64,000 nt of DNA, taken from contig CM034601.1 of assembly GCA_020091685.1 (NCBI GenBank), positions 6,408,429 to 6,472,428 on the forward strand, read 5' to 3'. The DNA comes from Lutjanus erythropterus. Lineage: Eukaryota > Chordata > Actinopteri > Lutjaniformes > Lutjanidae. The position numbers and the translations under genes were made by a program. Positions 1-11,837 of the stretch are shown here, one piece after another. Position 1 is the first letter of the stretch, and each line of letters begins with the position of its first letter. The notes under the pieces are model-generated. The model saw only the letters and a list, made by a program, of their open reading frames with translations, was not told where the DNA came from and ran no database searches.

Positions 1-1318
1 AAAACAGTACAGTTGAGTCATAAATAAAATGATCTTCAACAAGCAGCACTAGAATGTGTTGTCCAATTTAGACACCAACATAAAGGTGCTGTTTAAGGAT
101 CATAAATCTGTCGCAGAGGAGTACACAACTTCTTTATCACACAGAAGGCTGTTTGGCCTTGGAGTATCACTCACAGATAGCCAACAATGTCGAGGCAAAA
201 TTCACACGCAAGTCTGACAGAGCCTTCGGTGAAGAGCTGCACTTTTAAAAGGATTAGTTAAATTGTAGAACATCTATCCCTTTAGCTTGGTTTGTTTAGT
301 GAACTGAAAACAATCACATTTTACCAAATAACTACAGAGAGACATCTGAAACGGCACCCTTTCTCCTTAATTAGAAGAAACAAACTGCGGCAAAAGTGCA
401 TGGGGTAATTCTTCAGAGAGAGTAGCCAACATCTGTCAGTCAGTCCAGCAGGATGGACCAATGCCTAAATTCAGCTCTGTCATCGTGTCTCTGAAGTGGA
501 GTAAACACCAAAAAGGCAACATGTCAGGTCAAAATATGCAAGATGAAAAGACGAACGGAGGACACACTCAAAAAGGTGCTGGATGAGGCAAAAATAGTGG
601 AAACTGAGTGTATTTATTAATTTATGAAACATTTTGGAATCTAAATTCTCTAATTCCATTATGCAAATTAAATTTCTGAATAAACTGACAGACCTGAAAT
701 TATGGCCAGTGCAGTCAGTATATTATATTTTGTGTATATTGATCATATGCTCACTCATATCTAAACTTGCAATAATTAATATTATTTATACTGATATTGA
801 ATACAATGACCCTCTTATGTCAAATGGTTGCTCATAGAGCTGAATTCACACCCAACTCTATTGTACTAATGAGCCTTTTTAGCCTCTTTCAGCTCATTGT
901 TGAAAGCACAGCTGCAAATAAATGGTGTTTATTTGTGTGTAGTGGTAAAATGTGCCCTATACTGTTTGAATATCATAATCTGGTAATACAGCATGTGGTA
1001 ACGGTTTATCAGTCAGGTTTGTTGTAACATTTTCTTTGCCCCTTGTGCTCCAAAACTAATTAAAGTAAGTAAGCCATTCTGGAAAAAGATAGTTGATTGT
1101 TAAGCCTCATTTCCAGGTTGTCAAATACCAACACTTTGGATTGGTGGATAAGGTATTTGATGACCTGGCCAATGTTTGGACTTGGAAGGAATTTATTAAA
1201 AGGCATTATGTGTATTTTTTTTGCAAAATGGAAGTTATAACATGTATGATTCCAACAAATGATCTCCATTGAGAAACATGATGTCTTCACACTTTGAGAC
1301 ATCTTGTAACAGAGGAGT
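1..1318. other. No gene recognised
   Basis: AT-rich single-copy-looking sequence. Open frames at 634-837, 797-1027 and 1060-1302 are short, have no recognisable domain and overlap each other. No repeat family recognised. Confidence 0.5.
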
Positions 1319-1444
1319 GCAGAGCACTGGGGAGGGTTGCATCAGGATGGGCATCCGGCGTAAAAAGCCTATGCTAAATAAAATATGCTGATCCACACTG
1401 GGTTCTGCCAGTGAGCAGATGCACCGCTGTGGCAACCCCTAATG
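1319..1444 (+). repeat. Dispersed teleost repeat fragment (non-LTR-like tail, class uncertain)
   Basis: The stretch holds GGGCATCCGGCGTAAAA near 1349-1366 and CCGCTGTGGCAACCCC near 1424-1439. This pair of motifs, spaced in this way, occurs in a very common fish dispersed repeat. I believe it is the 3' part of an RTE-like non-LTR element, but the class is from memory and unsure. Its expected continuation is interrupted at 1444 by the hAT element that follows. Confidence 0.55.
1437..1444. repeat. Left 8-bp target duplication of hAT element (CCCTAATG)
   Basis: CCCTAATG here and CCCTAAGG at 1856-1863 match at 7 of 8 positions. An 8-bp duplication is the hallmark of hAT insertion. Confidence 0.8.
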
Positions 1445-1855
1445 CAGGGGTCAGCAACCTGCGGCTCTGGAACCACATACGGCTCTTTTGACTCCCTGTG
1501 GTGCTGACAAAAAATTATACGGAAAGGAATAAACTGCTCCTTTTTTTAACATTTTAACTTTCATTCATAATTGTTGCAGGCTGAAAGTATTTTATATAAA
1601 TATGTAGCCTACACCAAATAAAATGTATCAATATTTTGTCAACTGAAATGTGCACCACAGTCTCCGTCTCAGGCTTGGCGCCTTTTTCTCTTAATATACT
1701 GCTGGCAAGTCTTGAGTCTCTCTAGGCTAGCAAGGCAAGTCTCTAAGAAAAATAGAGAATCTTATAGTTGCAGCTCCAGACAGATTTTTTGGTGTGTTTT
1801 TTTTTTTTTTTTGGCCAGAAATGGCTCTTTTGAGAGTAAGGGATGCTCACCCCTG
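1445..1855. mobile_element. Non-autonomous hAT DNA transposon, 411 bp
   Basis: The left end reads CAGGGGTCAGCAACC. The right end, reverse-complemented, begins CAGGGGTGAGCAT, so the terminal inverted repeat is about 12 bp with one mismatch. This matches the CAGGGGT(C/G)-type ends of hAT (Charlie-like) elements. Both ends continue into the CGGCTCTTTTGA / TGGCTCTTTTGA sub-terminal motif typical of the 'gcggctctggagccgca' fish family. A near-perfect 8-bp target duplication flanks it. There is no transposase frame, and the interior contains a T tract of about 18 at 1795-1812. It inserted into the repeat at 1319-1444. Confidence 0.85.
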
Positions 1856-1863
1856 CCCTAAGG
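1856..1863. repeat. Right 8-bp target duplication of hAT element (CCCTAAGG)
   Basis: Pairs with 1437-1444, 7 of 8 bases identical. Confidence 0.8.
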
Positions 1864-2043
1864 GTACGATGTTTCAAATATGGATGTTGCCCCAAAGAAG
1901 CAACAAATTCTAAAATGTGAATGCTTCACACATATCTTCAACCCAGCAGCACAGATGATCTATACAATGGTGGGCACCCGAAAATTACTGTCAGCAATAC
2001 AGTATCTTCTGTTGGCACTGAATAATGGTCAGGAAAGCGCTGT

Positions 2044-2347
2044 TGCAGAACATTTCGATGTGACTGTGATGGTGACCTTTGGATATTTATCTTTATCTTT
2101 TGACTGAACTTTCTTTTTTTTAAGCATATGAATTAAGACAAAACAATAAGTGTTTGGTGAGGTCACAGTGATCTTGACCACTAAAATCTAATCAGTTCAT
2201 ACTTGAGTCCAAGTCAATGTTTGTGCCAAATATGAAGACATTCCCTCTAGGGATTCCTCAGACATTTTGTTAATGAGAATGGGACAAACATATGAAAAGG
2301 TATCCGATAATAAATACTTTTGCCCATGGCTGTCACAGAGGTATAAT
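2044..2347 (+). repeat. Teleost dispersed repeat ('ATCTAATCAGTTCAT' family)
   Basis: The core at about 2185-2290 has the run TAATCAGTTCATACTTGAG, then TTTGTGCCAAATATGAAGA and GAGAATGGGAC. The tail near 2330-2347 reads CATGGCTGTCACAGAGGTATAA. I recognise this order as a widespread percomorph repeat whose usual ending is a 'catggctgtcgccggcgcggaggcataa' motif. The CpG sites of that ending have decayed here, so the copy is old. Its transposon class is not clear to me. The open frame at 1880-2107 partly overlaps it and is not a gene. Confidence 0.65.
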
Positions 2348-4023
2348 CTGTTGAAATATTTTTTGCTGCTCTTTTTTGCAGGTGCATCAACGCCCTTTAT
2401 GAAAATAGAAACGAGGGAAACATAATATAACAATCACATGGAGAAAGCATTAAGTGTAGAGGACTGACTCAGAACAACAGTTAAGCACTTCATCCTACAC
2501 AAGTTCAACAAAACAACACAGGAAAACATATCCGTTGCACAATGACGATGCTTTGCCAAACTAAATGTAATTACATAAGAAGAAAAACAAAATAAAAGTC
2601 TTGTTTTAACATCTTCCCTCTTATTTAGAGTGTCTGAGAGGAGTAGGTTCAAGGAGAATGTCAATACTGTTGCAGGATGGAAAGATTTATTATCCTTCCA
2701 ACCGTCTCTGGAATAGAAGGGAGAAAAAAAAACCGCTTTGGGAACAACTGCCGCAATGAAATGGGGTCATAATTTAATTTTCCTCAACTGACAAGCTCTT
2801 AGTGGCTCTCTGAACAGCTCTCCTTCCCAACATGCATGTGATTGAAATGGGCGATGAGGACTCAGTGTCACCATCTATTCCATTTTGAACTTGCAGTTTT
2901 TTTTTCTGCTGAACTCAAATAAAAACCAAAGTTAATTGCATCCTCATCAAAATCCAGACAGCCACATTTGGCGCAGTCACGGCAGGAGTCCATTTGCTGC
3001 TTCATCTCTGTCAAGTGAGACAAATATTTACTGAGCCCTACACTTCCAGTTACAGGCCACATTGAGGGGGATAAACTAAAAGATCAAGTCTCTACACAGT
3101 GAGCCTAGAGATGTCACTAACTGAATTCACAGAGAAGATGAATGATAAATAGTTCAGTGGAACATGGCATGCTTTTCTACTGAATGACAGACCAGCACAA
3201 GGGAAACCTTTGTCATTCCCCTGCACCCTGCCATCTAATGCTCGCTGTATTTAATAAATGGCAGAATGAACCTCATCTTTACAGTTTGCTGCATCTCTGT
3301 GCACGTTTATCTATGAGGTGCCAGGCAGGATGAAAACAGCATCAAATCATCGGCAGGAGAGATGCAAACAAGCTGCCAGATATCATCAGGAGGAAGTGTA
3401 AAGTGCATCAGAAAGGGCACGGGTGGTGGAGCTCCACTGTTAATCCATTCAGAAAAAAAAAAAAAGACAGACGTTTAGCTCTGTCGCTGCAAGCTTTTAA
3501 TGCAAAGCTTGTGTAATAAATCTGACCCTTATTTACTCATTTACACAGCCGTTTCTGTCTGAGAGCCAGAGCTAAATATTGCATGATCAGAAATGAATCC
3601 TTCATACATATAGAAAAGGACAAAAATACTGCAAAAACACTACGCTATTATGAGATCAAGAGTCTGGCAGTGTTGATGCTTTACAGACTTGGAAGTCATT
3701 CATGCATCTTTGTGTCATCAGTAGGGGAGGGAATTACTCTCAGTACTTGCTGAGCACCAACAAAAATGGATGCATAGCACAGGGAACAGAAAACTGACAA
3801 TTATTGAATGTTGGCATGGAATGCTGCAGGGCTGTATCCGGCTCACAATTTTGTCAGTCAAATCGGATTTGGCTGTTCAATATGAATATTCGATTTGTTC
3901 CTTCTTTTCATGTAGGCTATCAAGCAACACTTTATTGAATTGCCAGATTTTTGAACAGGGTTCGGTGGGAAGTTCAGGGTGACAGCAACGTTCACGTAAT
4001 ATAGCAACCAAGCCAAGTTAAAG
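2348..4023. other. No gene recognised; one conserved-looking block
   Basis: No repeat or gene recognised. The segment 3480-3600 (TTTTAATGCAAAGCTTGTG, then CTAAATATTGCATGATCAG) looks like slowly evolving non-coding DNA by texture only. A 13-base A run lies at 3451-3463. Confidence 0.35.
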
Positions 4024-4034
4024 CCTGGATTGTA
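4024..4034. repeat. Left 11-bp target-site duplication of SINE
   Basis: CCTGGATTGTA here and CCTGGATTATA at 4227-4237 differ at one base. Confidence 0.85.
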
Positions 4035-4226
4035 CTGGGGCGCCCTGGTAGTTCAAGTGGTGGACACCCCATGCACTGCAGCTGAGCCCTCTGGTGCAGC
4101 TGTGGGTTCGAGTCCAGCCTGCAGCCCTTTGTTGCATGTAATCGCCCCACTCTCTGTCCCCCTTTCCTATCATAATGTCCGCCATCTTATCAACATAAAA
4201 GGTCCCAAAAAATATATTTGAAAATA
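4035..4226 (+). mobile_element. tRNA-derived SINE, percomorph type, 192 bp
   Basis: This is a retroposed SINE with a tRNA-like head. A box: TGGTAGTTCAAGTGG (4046-4060). B box: GGTTCGAGTCC (4105-4115), a perfect match to the RNA polymerase III consensus GGTTCGANTCC. After the head comes the TGCAGCCCTTTGTTGCATGTAATC segment, the CCCCACTCTCTGTCCCCC pyrimidine block, and an A-rich end after ATAAAAGGTCCC. Both flanks carry the same 11-bp sequence with one mismatch, which fixes the boundaries and shows target-primed insertion. It depends on LINE machinery for movement. The small frame 4030-4221 lies inside and is not a gene. Confidence 0.9.
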
Positions 4227-4237
4227 CCTGGATTATA
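4227..4237. repeat. Right 11-bp target-site duplication of SINE
   Basis: Pairs with 4024-4034, 10 of 11 identical. Confidence 0.85.
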
Positions 4238-4324
4238 CGCCTAAACAGACGCCCTCTGAGTTAATACCACGATAAGCTAAACTACACTTAATGACGGATC
4301 AGAAATGTGCAAACACTATGAATG

Positions 4325-4435
4325 TGTGATAAATGTTGGGACTGAGAAATTATCAGCCTATTTTGGCCAATCCAACTACACTGGTCTATATACGTATCAG
4401 TGTATATTAAACGATAAATATCAGCTTTACTAATA
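4325..4435. repeat. Possible hAT-like relic
   Basis: AATTATCAGCCTATTTTGGCC followed by TATCAGTGTATATTAAACGATAAATATCAGC resembles the 'tatcggccgatatt...tatcagtgtatatt' interior of a common fish hAT-like repeat. No terminal repeats or duplications found. Confidence 0.35.
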
Positions 4436-5028
4436 AAAACATTTAATTTAAATTCTTAGGCAAATGCTCGATAAAAGCCAAAGCATATTTGTGAATATAA
4501 AATCATCCATTTGTCTTCACTATAACTGAGACTTTTTTACCCTCAGGTGTGCATAAACAACAGGTTATATGAAGCTCTTTTTAAAATACAAAATGGTGAA
4601 ATTATCTTTTATCTTATCCGTGTCAGCAATGAAAAGCAGGTAATTACTGGCCTATTGTGCATCTTTAACAACAACATATTTGCCAACATTTCAAACAGAG
4701 GCCAGAGGCTGTATTGCATTAAGTTGCTGTGAGCTGTAAATTCATGACTCCTATGCAGGAGTCAGAAGATAACGTTATCTCGGAGCCTTGCCGGGCCCCT
4801 TCCTCTGGGCAGCTGCCTCGGTCTCACTCACCACTATGCATCCATGGTGTCCACAGCCATCTGTGTACGGGACCATTTGGGAGCTTCCTATATCATTCAC
4901 AGACATCTTCAACAAGCGGACAGGATGACTCGACATAATAGATTGATTTTACTCTTGACAAAAAGCGAGAAGCCCTCTCTCTGCAGATACTTCAAGTACA
5001 CTGCACACTGACTGACAAATATGCTTTA

Positions 5029-5056
5029 AAAAAAAAAAAGAAAAAGAAAAAGAAAA
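5029..5056. repeat. A-rich simple repeat, (AAAAAG)n
   Basis: Eleven A then three AAAAAG-like units. A simple tract; no SINE head recognised upstream. Confidence 0.8.
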
Positions 5057-5597
5057 CACGACTGCTCTTTCAGGGAGCAGCCCTGGAATGCTTGCTCAGA
5101 TTCTTTGTCTACTTGACTTCTGACCATGTCTTTGGTCAGATATTTCCTTATTTAAATCAAAATTTTGGCAATTTCAGAATGTTTTTTTATCCTTAATACG
5201 AAATTTTCTTAAAAAGAAGCTTGTAGAATAACACTGTTTATACTGAAATCAACATATCAAAAAAATTCAAACAGTAACCGGCTCTCTGTAGCCATTATAT
5301 GTCCACACTTTTAACTCCAGTTGAAAACTTGCCTGTGCAGCATGATGTTTAAACCCTAGAAGCAATGTGTGTTGGATGTTATTCATTATTTAATGTTTAA
5401 ATCAAAGCTCCAGGTGAACACATCAACTCTTGTCATATTCAATGCAGTATTAATTACAGAGCCAAACACTGAAAGCTTTTGGCATCAAGTTGACAAGAAA
5501 ATTCCTCCTTTTTGTTACATTTACTTTAACTTTACATGCTCAGAAAAACAAGTTGCTCCAATATAATGACATATATATAATTGTATATATCGCAGAA

Positions 5598-5712
5598 GTG
5601 TTGGATGAGGTTCAGGTCAGGGCTCTATGCAGGCCAGTCAAGTTCTCCCACCTCAAACTAGGAAAGCCAAACCAAGAGGGGCCTTGCCCAAACAAAGTTT
5701 GGAGTGCAAACG
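5598..5712 (-). pseudogene. Tc1/mariner transposase C-terminal fragment (broken)
   Basis: Read on the minus strand from about 5660 to 5600, one frame gives FEVGELDWPA, a stop, then SPDLNLIQH. This matches the end of the catalytic domain in Tc1-like transposases (LDWPAQSPDLNPIEHLW), including the region of the third acidic residue of the DDE/D triad. Here Gln replaces that Glu. Slightly upstream on the same strand (about 5712-5665) comes FALQTLFGQGPSWFGFP, corresponding to the preceding LPTLWEQFGDGPFLFQ region. The roughly 25 residues normally between the two parts are missing, so there is an internal deletion as well as a nonsense codon. No terminal inverted repeats were found. The fragment cannot encode an active enzyme. 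Confidence 0.75.
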
Positions 5713-6269
5713 AAATATAAACAAACCTGCAATTTTCTGGCCACATGGGGGCAGCAAAAACAAACTGTAAACATAACACTGACATATTATCACCTTTTGA
5801 CTTCACATACCAAACTGGTTAGCAAACAATTCACTATTTACACATGCAGCTGCTACAGAGCAACATTAGCACTCATTTGAAGTCATGTTTTTTTTTTTAC
5901 ACCTGGTGGGTAGCAGTACAATATTAACTCTCCTTTTACCTCTGTTTTGGTATTATTGAACAGCTGAGGAAAGTATCTGGCTCTACTACATACACACACA
6001 TCACACAGTGGACCAAAACAGCGTCTCACAGCTCTACATACTGCATTAATAACAGTGTGGTCATCTGTGGCTTTGTCAGTTCAAGTGATCCCTTTCACAT
6101 ATAATTTGGCATGTGATCCATTATTAATGTAAAAATATTAACTAAATTATCATTGTGTGCTCTGTCATGAAGATTTGCCTTAATTGGAACTAAAGGTCTG
6201 TCTGTCTGTTCTGGGAAAAGTATCCTCTGTGTCTCTTCCTTCCTTTCCTTTTGCTCTTAAAAGTATTTT
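5713..6269. other. Nothing recognised
   Basis: AT-rich DNA with no gene or repeat that I recognise. Confidence 0.4.
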
Positions 6270-6385
6270 TCGGGGGAGTTTTTCTTACCTGGATTGAGAG
6301 TCTAAAGACAGAAGGAGATTGTTAAGCCCTCAGAGGAAAATTGTTACTTGTGATTTTGTGCTATGTAAACAATATTTGACTCAAC
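6270..6385 (+). repeat. Teleost repeat with LINE/SINE-like tail
   Basis: GGGGGAGTTTTTCTTACC, then GAGTCTAAAGACAGA, GTTAAGCCCTCAGAGGAAA and TTGTGATTTTGTGCTATGTAAA occur in that order. This is the order of a very common percomorph repeat (gggagtttttcctt / ctaaggacagagg / taaagccctctgaggcaaa / gtgatattgggctatataaa). The parent class is uncertain. Confidence 0.65.
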
Positions 6386-8575
6386 TTGTCTTAGGGGGCC
6401 AAACCAAGAAAGTTCAAAACTTCACAAACATACAGTATGTGGACTTGCAGAATAAAAGTGTTGTGTTTTATATTGACAACAGAACTGTTTGAAGGTCTGT
6501 ATCATCCTCACATCATGGCAGAACTCAGGACAACTCACATTTTCAAAAACACGTGTCCTACAGTCAGTCTACACACAGTATCTTCAAAAGAATTTGTACT
6601 TCAATGACAAGCTCACAGCTGGAAAGTTCAGCTTAAAGACAGTCTGTTTGAAATGAGCAATTCAGCAACTTTTCTATGCTGTAACCAAGCCAAACCCAAG
6701 GAAAAAAATCTAATGCTTTAAAAAGATATTCATGTCTGAAGAACAATACCAAAGAGAGACTTTTCAATCCTTAATCCCTTTCTCACCCAAATGCACCACA
6801 CTCCCGAATACTTTCTACCTGCAAGCCTTTGAGTAAGGGTGAGCAAATAATTCACCAGACTGTTCTTAAACACAGCGTGGCTCAGATAAGATTAGCCAAT
6901 ATGGCTGTGAATGAGAGATAAGTGTAGACTAATTCCTCATGTCTTGGGGGCAGAGTTCCTGCAGAGTCCCACTGGTCTGACCCGCAGCTGAAACTCACTG
7001 AAATGCTACTAGCTACAATGGATCAAAGACGCCAGCTGATGACTCGCTGTACTTGGCAGACAGTTTGTACAACATGGAGAAGACGTGTGGAGGCATTTGT
7101 CCATGACGGTACCTCCTGATTCTCATTATACAAGGAGTGAAATCTTTGCATGATCACAGCAATGCAGCCCAGAGACATGTTAGCACAACATGGTTCACTC
7201 TTAATCCTGAGGCGTGATGGTGGAGGTTTCTCCAGTCTGATTCTCATGCTACACACACTTCTATTGTGGCAGCGCGACGATAGGAAATCTTACTGAAGTC
7301 GACAACATGGGCGCCTGTCTTCAAACTGGCAAAGAGCACAATATAGCAAATATGGGACACCTGCTGTGTGACGAGCAGCTGAGAGCCAGGAGGAGGCTTT
7401 TCATCTGATTGGAAGCAGAACCAACCCGTGGCCATCAGTGGAGCTCCAGCCCTACATCTTTTCCAAAAAAAAAAGACAAACAAGGGGAGCGATATCTGTT
7501 TTCATATCAAACACTCAACAGACTGAAAAAGGAGGAGGATTAAAAAGCTTTCTAAGCAAACGATGACAAGTGCAGCGACAGACCTCTTTTATTACTCAGG
7601 GCGCGCTAGCAAACTTGCATCATTTGCCAAGAGATAAGACAACAGTCCTTCTTTTCCCCCCGACTTCAAGTAAACAGAGTTCTGGAGCCATGTTATCCTA
7701 CATTCACTGCACAAAACTATTTACTTTGGAAGTCAGCTCACTCAATTATGGTAGAGGGCAAGATAAAAGACAATATTTCATTTCAAAACACATATTGACT
7801 AACATTTTTGTCTGTCAATACTTTTCATCAAAGGCTCAATGCAGTGCCGGGGACGGTGCCGGTGTTTGGATGCCGTGTTATTTTACCACGACAGCCGTCA
7901 CAATCTTTTTCACTGTTCCTTTACTCTTTGAGGGGGAACCATTTCAACTAAGTGTCAAACTTGGCAAAACTGAGAGGAGATTTGTGCTACACATTCGGTT
8001 ATGTTCTTCCACTCAGATCTATGCCACTGTCTTCTAATACCCAATAGTATGGGCACAGTGTAATTTGTCAAGGAATGAGCAGCTCTTGTAAAACTTTCTC
8101 TAACATGGGAAATGGGAATATGAAGCAGAGAACATTCATAAATATGCAATGGGTGTTCTTAGCACTGACATTGCCTCTGTTTTCCCATACAGATGTGATG
8201 TCATTTCATATTTGATGTGGATATATGAAGCAAGATGCCAATGACACCTTTGAAGTTACAGGAAAAAAAAAATCAAGTCCTGCTGGGGGGGATATTCAGT
8301 TCACAGTATCTGACACATATCAGCTGGGCTGGAGATGATTAAGTGAGTTTTCAGATAATCAAAGCAGACATCCTGCTTGAGCTTTAATCACATTAATCAA
8401 ATTTCTAAGTATCCCACGCTAGTAGGCTACTAACAACTGATGGGTTAATTGAATCACTTCTCTCAATCATTTTCCTGACCTGCCAACTATTATGCACATC
8501 AAAGTCCTCTGGTATGAAATATGTTGCAGCACAAAACAAAAGAAAAGTTTAAGTGCACTTGACAAAGCTCAGAAG
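6386..8575. other. No gene recognised
   Basis: Contains the longest non-repeat frame of this part, 7570-8037 plus (155 codons), and 7244-7483 minus. Neither shows a domain, motif or protein-like composition. No repeat identified. Confidence 0.45.
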
Positions 8576-8650
8576 TCAAATCAAGTCATTTTTATTTATA
8601 GCTTAGCATCCAAATTCACAGATTTGCCTAAAGTGCTTTCAGATCTGTTC
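8576..8650 (-). repeat. Fragment of the same tail repeat, reversed
   Basis: TCAAGTCATTTTTATTTATAG followed by AAATTCACAGATTTGCCTAAAGTGCTTTCAG mirrors the reverse complement of the tail family at 6270-6385 (cacaaatttgcctcagagggcttta). A second, shorter copy in opposite orientation. Confidence 0.55.
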
Positions 8651-9304
8651 CGCAAAGAGTTGGACATGACAATGAACACAAACAGCTTCCAGCCTTGAAA
8701 TGTCACGAACCAGCTCCTGACCAACCTGACCGATCCAACATCACATCTCAGTCAAACATCCATGTTCAGATCAAGGATGGACACATCTCAGTGACCTACA
8801 GACCCCTTTTCTGTTAGTAAACATGACTTGTTTTGTGCGCAGAGCTCAAGTGGAGGCAAAACAAGTCCCTAAACATGTTAGATAACACTAGCAAACAAGT
8901 TTTGTTGGCTTGTTTCTTAACAATTCTTGAAGAAAATACTTCTGAATATGTTGGGACACAACACCCTGTAGACTCAAAATATTGTCACATCTAACTCGGA
9001 TTTATGGATTTATTTCAACCAAACCAGAGTTTGTGATTGTTATAAGAATGACAAAGATGGTTTTTGGTGAGTTTTATTTTGTTTATGTCTGTCGAGTTTA
9101 AATTAATTGTGTGTATAAGAGTTAACACACCTTGATTTAGAGAAATAGGTGTGAGAATATTTCATTTTGTGACATTTAGTGAGTTCAGTTTGTTCATTTT
9201 TGTTGCTGCTCATGTATATCTCATAGCTGTTGTCTTATTGTGTTGAACCATAGTTGTCCTCGCTGGCAGTGGTAGCTAGTATGCAATTAAACTTCAGAAG
9301 GTGG
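8651..9304. other. Nothing recognised
   Basis: No gene or repeat recognised. Confidence 0.4.
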
Positions 9305-9470
9305 GTACCCTGGTGGCTCATCTGGTAGAGTGTGCGCTTCATGTGCTACGGCTGAGTCTTTACCACTGCGGGTCAGTTCCAGCTCGAGCCCTTTTATGTA
9401 TGTCATCCCCCCTCTCTCTCCCCACCGTAATGTCTATCTACAGCAGTCACTGTCCAGTGAAGGCAAAAGA
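9305..9470 (+). mobile_element. Degraded tRNA-derived SINE, same family as 4035-4226
   Basis: A box TGGCTCATCTGGTAGAG (9313-9329) is well kept. The B box region reads GGTCAGTTCCAGCTCGAG, clearly decayed. The tail GTATGTCATCCCCCCTCTCTCTCCCC (9398-9423) and the closing CTGTCCAGTGAAGGCAAAA match the percomorph SINE tail. No clear target duplication, so the copy is older than that at 4 kb. Confidence 0.8.
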
Positions 9471-9600
9471 TGATGCTTCATGTTGGTGTACATGTCAACC
9501 AGCAACAGTCAACACAACAGCTGTGTGCGTGACTCACGAACACGTGCAAAAGTTTCAATGCAAACCCGTGTGTTCCTGACGCTGATGAACACATCTGGAC

Positions 9601-9665
9601 CAGGGCTGCAACTTTTGATACTCAATTAGTCATTGGTTATTGAAATGATTAATCGGATTATGAAT
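9601..9665 (+). repeat. hAT-like terminal scrap
   Basis: CAGGGCTGCAACTTTTGATA, then ATTGAAATGATTAATCGGATTA resembles the 'tagggctgcaactaatgattatttt...gattaatc' end of the old hAT-like family described at 11838-12000. Confidence 0.5.
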
Positions 9666-11837
9666 CACACAATTTCTCAATGTCTCTTATTTAGCTATCA
9701 GTTTTTAAATTTAGCTTGAGATTTTTTAAGCATATGCTAACTAAAGAGAGAGTAAAGATGAATTTAAAATTGTCTTTTATTAAAAAAGACTTAATTAACT
9801 TTTCTGCCGATTAGATTGTCCATTGATGTCTACTCAAAATATTTCAAAGAACTAATTTTATTTCTGCTTAATTCGCTGCCTTATTATATCATTGAGTCAC
9901 ACACCACTTTCATCAGCTCACCTCTCTTTTCTCTTCTGTTCTCTCCACACTCACACACCCCTCTGTTCCTGCACCTCTGGTCCTCTCTCTCTGTCTGTGC
10001 CTGGTCTGTTGACTTTCTTCATCAGCAGGAGGTTTTATTAAGTCGCCCAAAAAAGTAAAACTCGTTTTGATTTTTTTCAGCCAAGTTTATGAGAGACAGA
10101 GCCACAAAGAAGGTCGTGTCTAGAAGGGACCCCCAGACCCACTGAAAGACCATGAGAGTGATCAGTGATTTATTTTGCATTTATTTAAACTTTAAATCTA
10201 TTCTTTACAATACACGTTTGGATGTAAGGCTGGTGTCCAGTAAAAAAAAGGTATTTTATTTTCTCCACGTTTCATAACAAAGACAGAACAGAGTGTGCTT
10301 TAGAGCCTGAGAGAAGCTAAGTCTGTTCCCTTTTCATCCCCCAGACTCTGCCTTTAGTTCACCTGGCATCTGGGGAGCAAAACTTGGGAGGTTCTTGAAC
10401 TTTTTTTGGCAGTGTTTTCATGGGCAAACTGTACATTTACTGCCAATGGACAACTTGACTCCTAAACTTTAATCCCGCTGCTCTGTTCACCAACAACAGT
10501 CTGCTCTAAATGCAGCCAGGAGCGCTCTTTTTTTTTTTTTTTTAAACTCTATTGCTCATCCACACCTACAGCGCACACACACACTGCAGTGCTTATGCAT
10601 TGTGTTGATGGAAAATAAATGAGGAATATTCACACACATCTAAGGAAACCTGTATATTACACAGACAGTTTGGCTGCATATTTACTGCCAGTCGTCGTCG
10701 GGAGTCACGCAAACATGATGCTGATATGACTTTTGCGGTCTAGACAAAGGGAAACAGGCTGAAGGATGATCCAAGTTTCACTCAGTCACTTGTCTTTTGA
10801 AATCTGCATCACTGCAAACCAAACAGGTTATAGTTGTGGTGTTGGTCAAATCAAACACACAGGCTCATGGATGGAAACTCTGCAACATGAATGTATGCCA
10901 TCTCTGGTGCACGGTCCAAATGGCCGTGGTTTTTGTTCTATATTGTACTGAACATCCAACATGTAGCTGTAGGTTGAAGAGAAATATATTGCATTTGATC
11001 ATTTTCACAAAACAAGATTTTATAAAGAAACAGAAGCCTGACTGACCGGTGAGACAATTGGTTACTTCCAGATTGCGTCACTGTCCATGTAAAGGGCCAA
11101 GCTGATCTGAATATTTATTTTTGACTATTGTTTCAAGATATGTTCAAAGCCTCACTGTAACATTGTTGCCTCAAGTGAAGACAATGCAATATTTCCATAA
11201 GATTGGAGCAGCTGTGAGCAAACCTGATTGAAGTACATGATGCAAATACAGCACAAGTGATTTTCTCAAAGAAAGGGATAAGAGAAGCAGGTCTGTGTAC
11301 CTCAACAACAATGCTGTTTGTTTGATGTTCGATCAAAAAACTGTAACTGTACCTGCAAAATTTAGAAAACACTTTTTTTGCAAAGTAGCATCAAACAATG
11401 CCACTTTCTTGCCTGATAGACAGAACTGTCAACTGGTTACTCTTGCATGTCTATCTTTAGTCTGACACTGCCCTCTCTCTGACAAATTTCATATTTTCCC
11501 CTAACGAATTACTAGAGACCAACGAATCCACCTGAATCAAACGTCAGCTTGACAATGGTGTCAGTAAGATAAGCGTTAGCACCGAATCCGACACAAACAA
11601 TTTACAAAACGCACAGAAAGTTATTGATCTTATCCATTAAAAGCTGCATTGTTACAACAGACGTTAAAAAAGATTAGCTCACTAAAATTTTGGTCTCTTT
11701 TAGCTCATGAGCCTCCCAAAGAGTCCATATTAAAATCATAATAAAAACATTTTCAGAAATACTATATTGCACACATACACATATACAGACAAAGATCATG
11801 CACACTAATTAAGATTAACAGATTGTGAAATGTATTC
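9666..11837. other. No gene recognised
   Basis: A pyrimidine-rich patch lies at 9905-10020 and a T run at 10528-10544. Open frames (9816-10058, 10766-10951, 10797-11045, 11133-11372) show no recognisable domain. Confidence 0.4.

Noticed and set aside
4046-4115. A and B boxes as a functional tRNA gene
   Set aside because: The boxes belong to a SINE with a pyrimidine-rich tail and target duplications. No cloverleaf with a proper acceptor stem was seen.
7570-8037. 155-codon plus-strand open frame
   Set aside because: No domain, motif or protein-like pattern. No homologous repeat or splice context. A frame of this length is expected by chance in 64 kb read in six frames.
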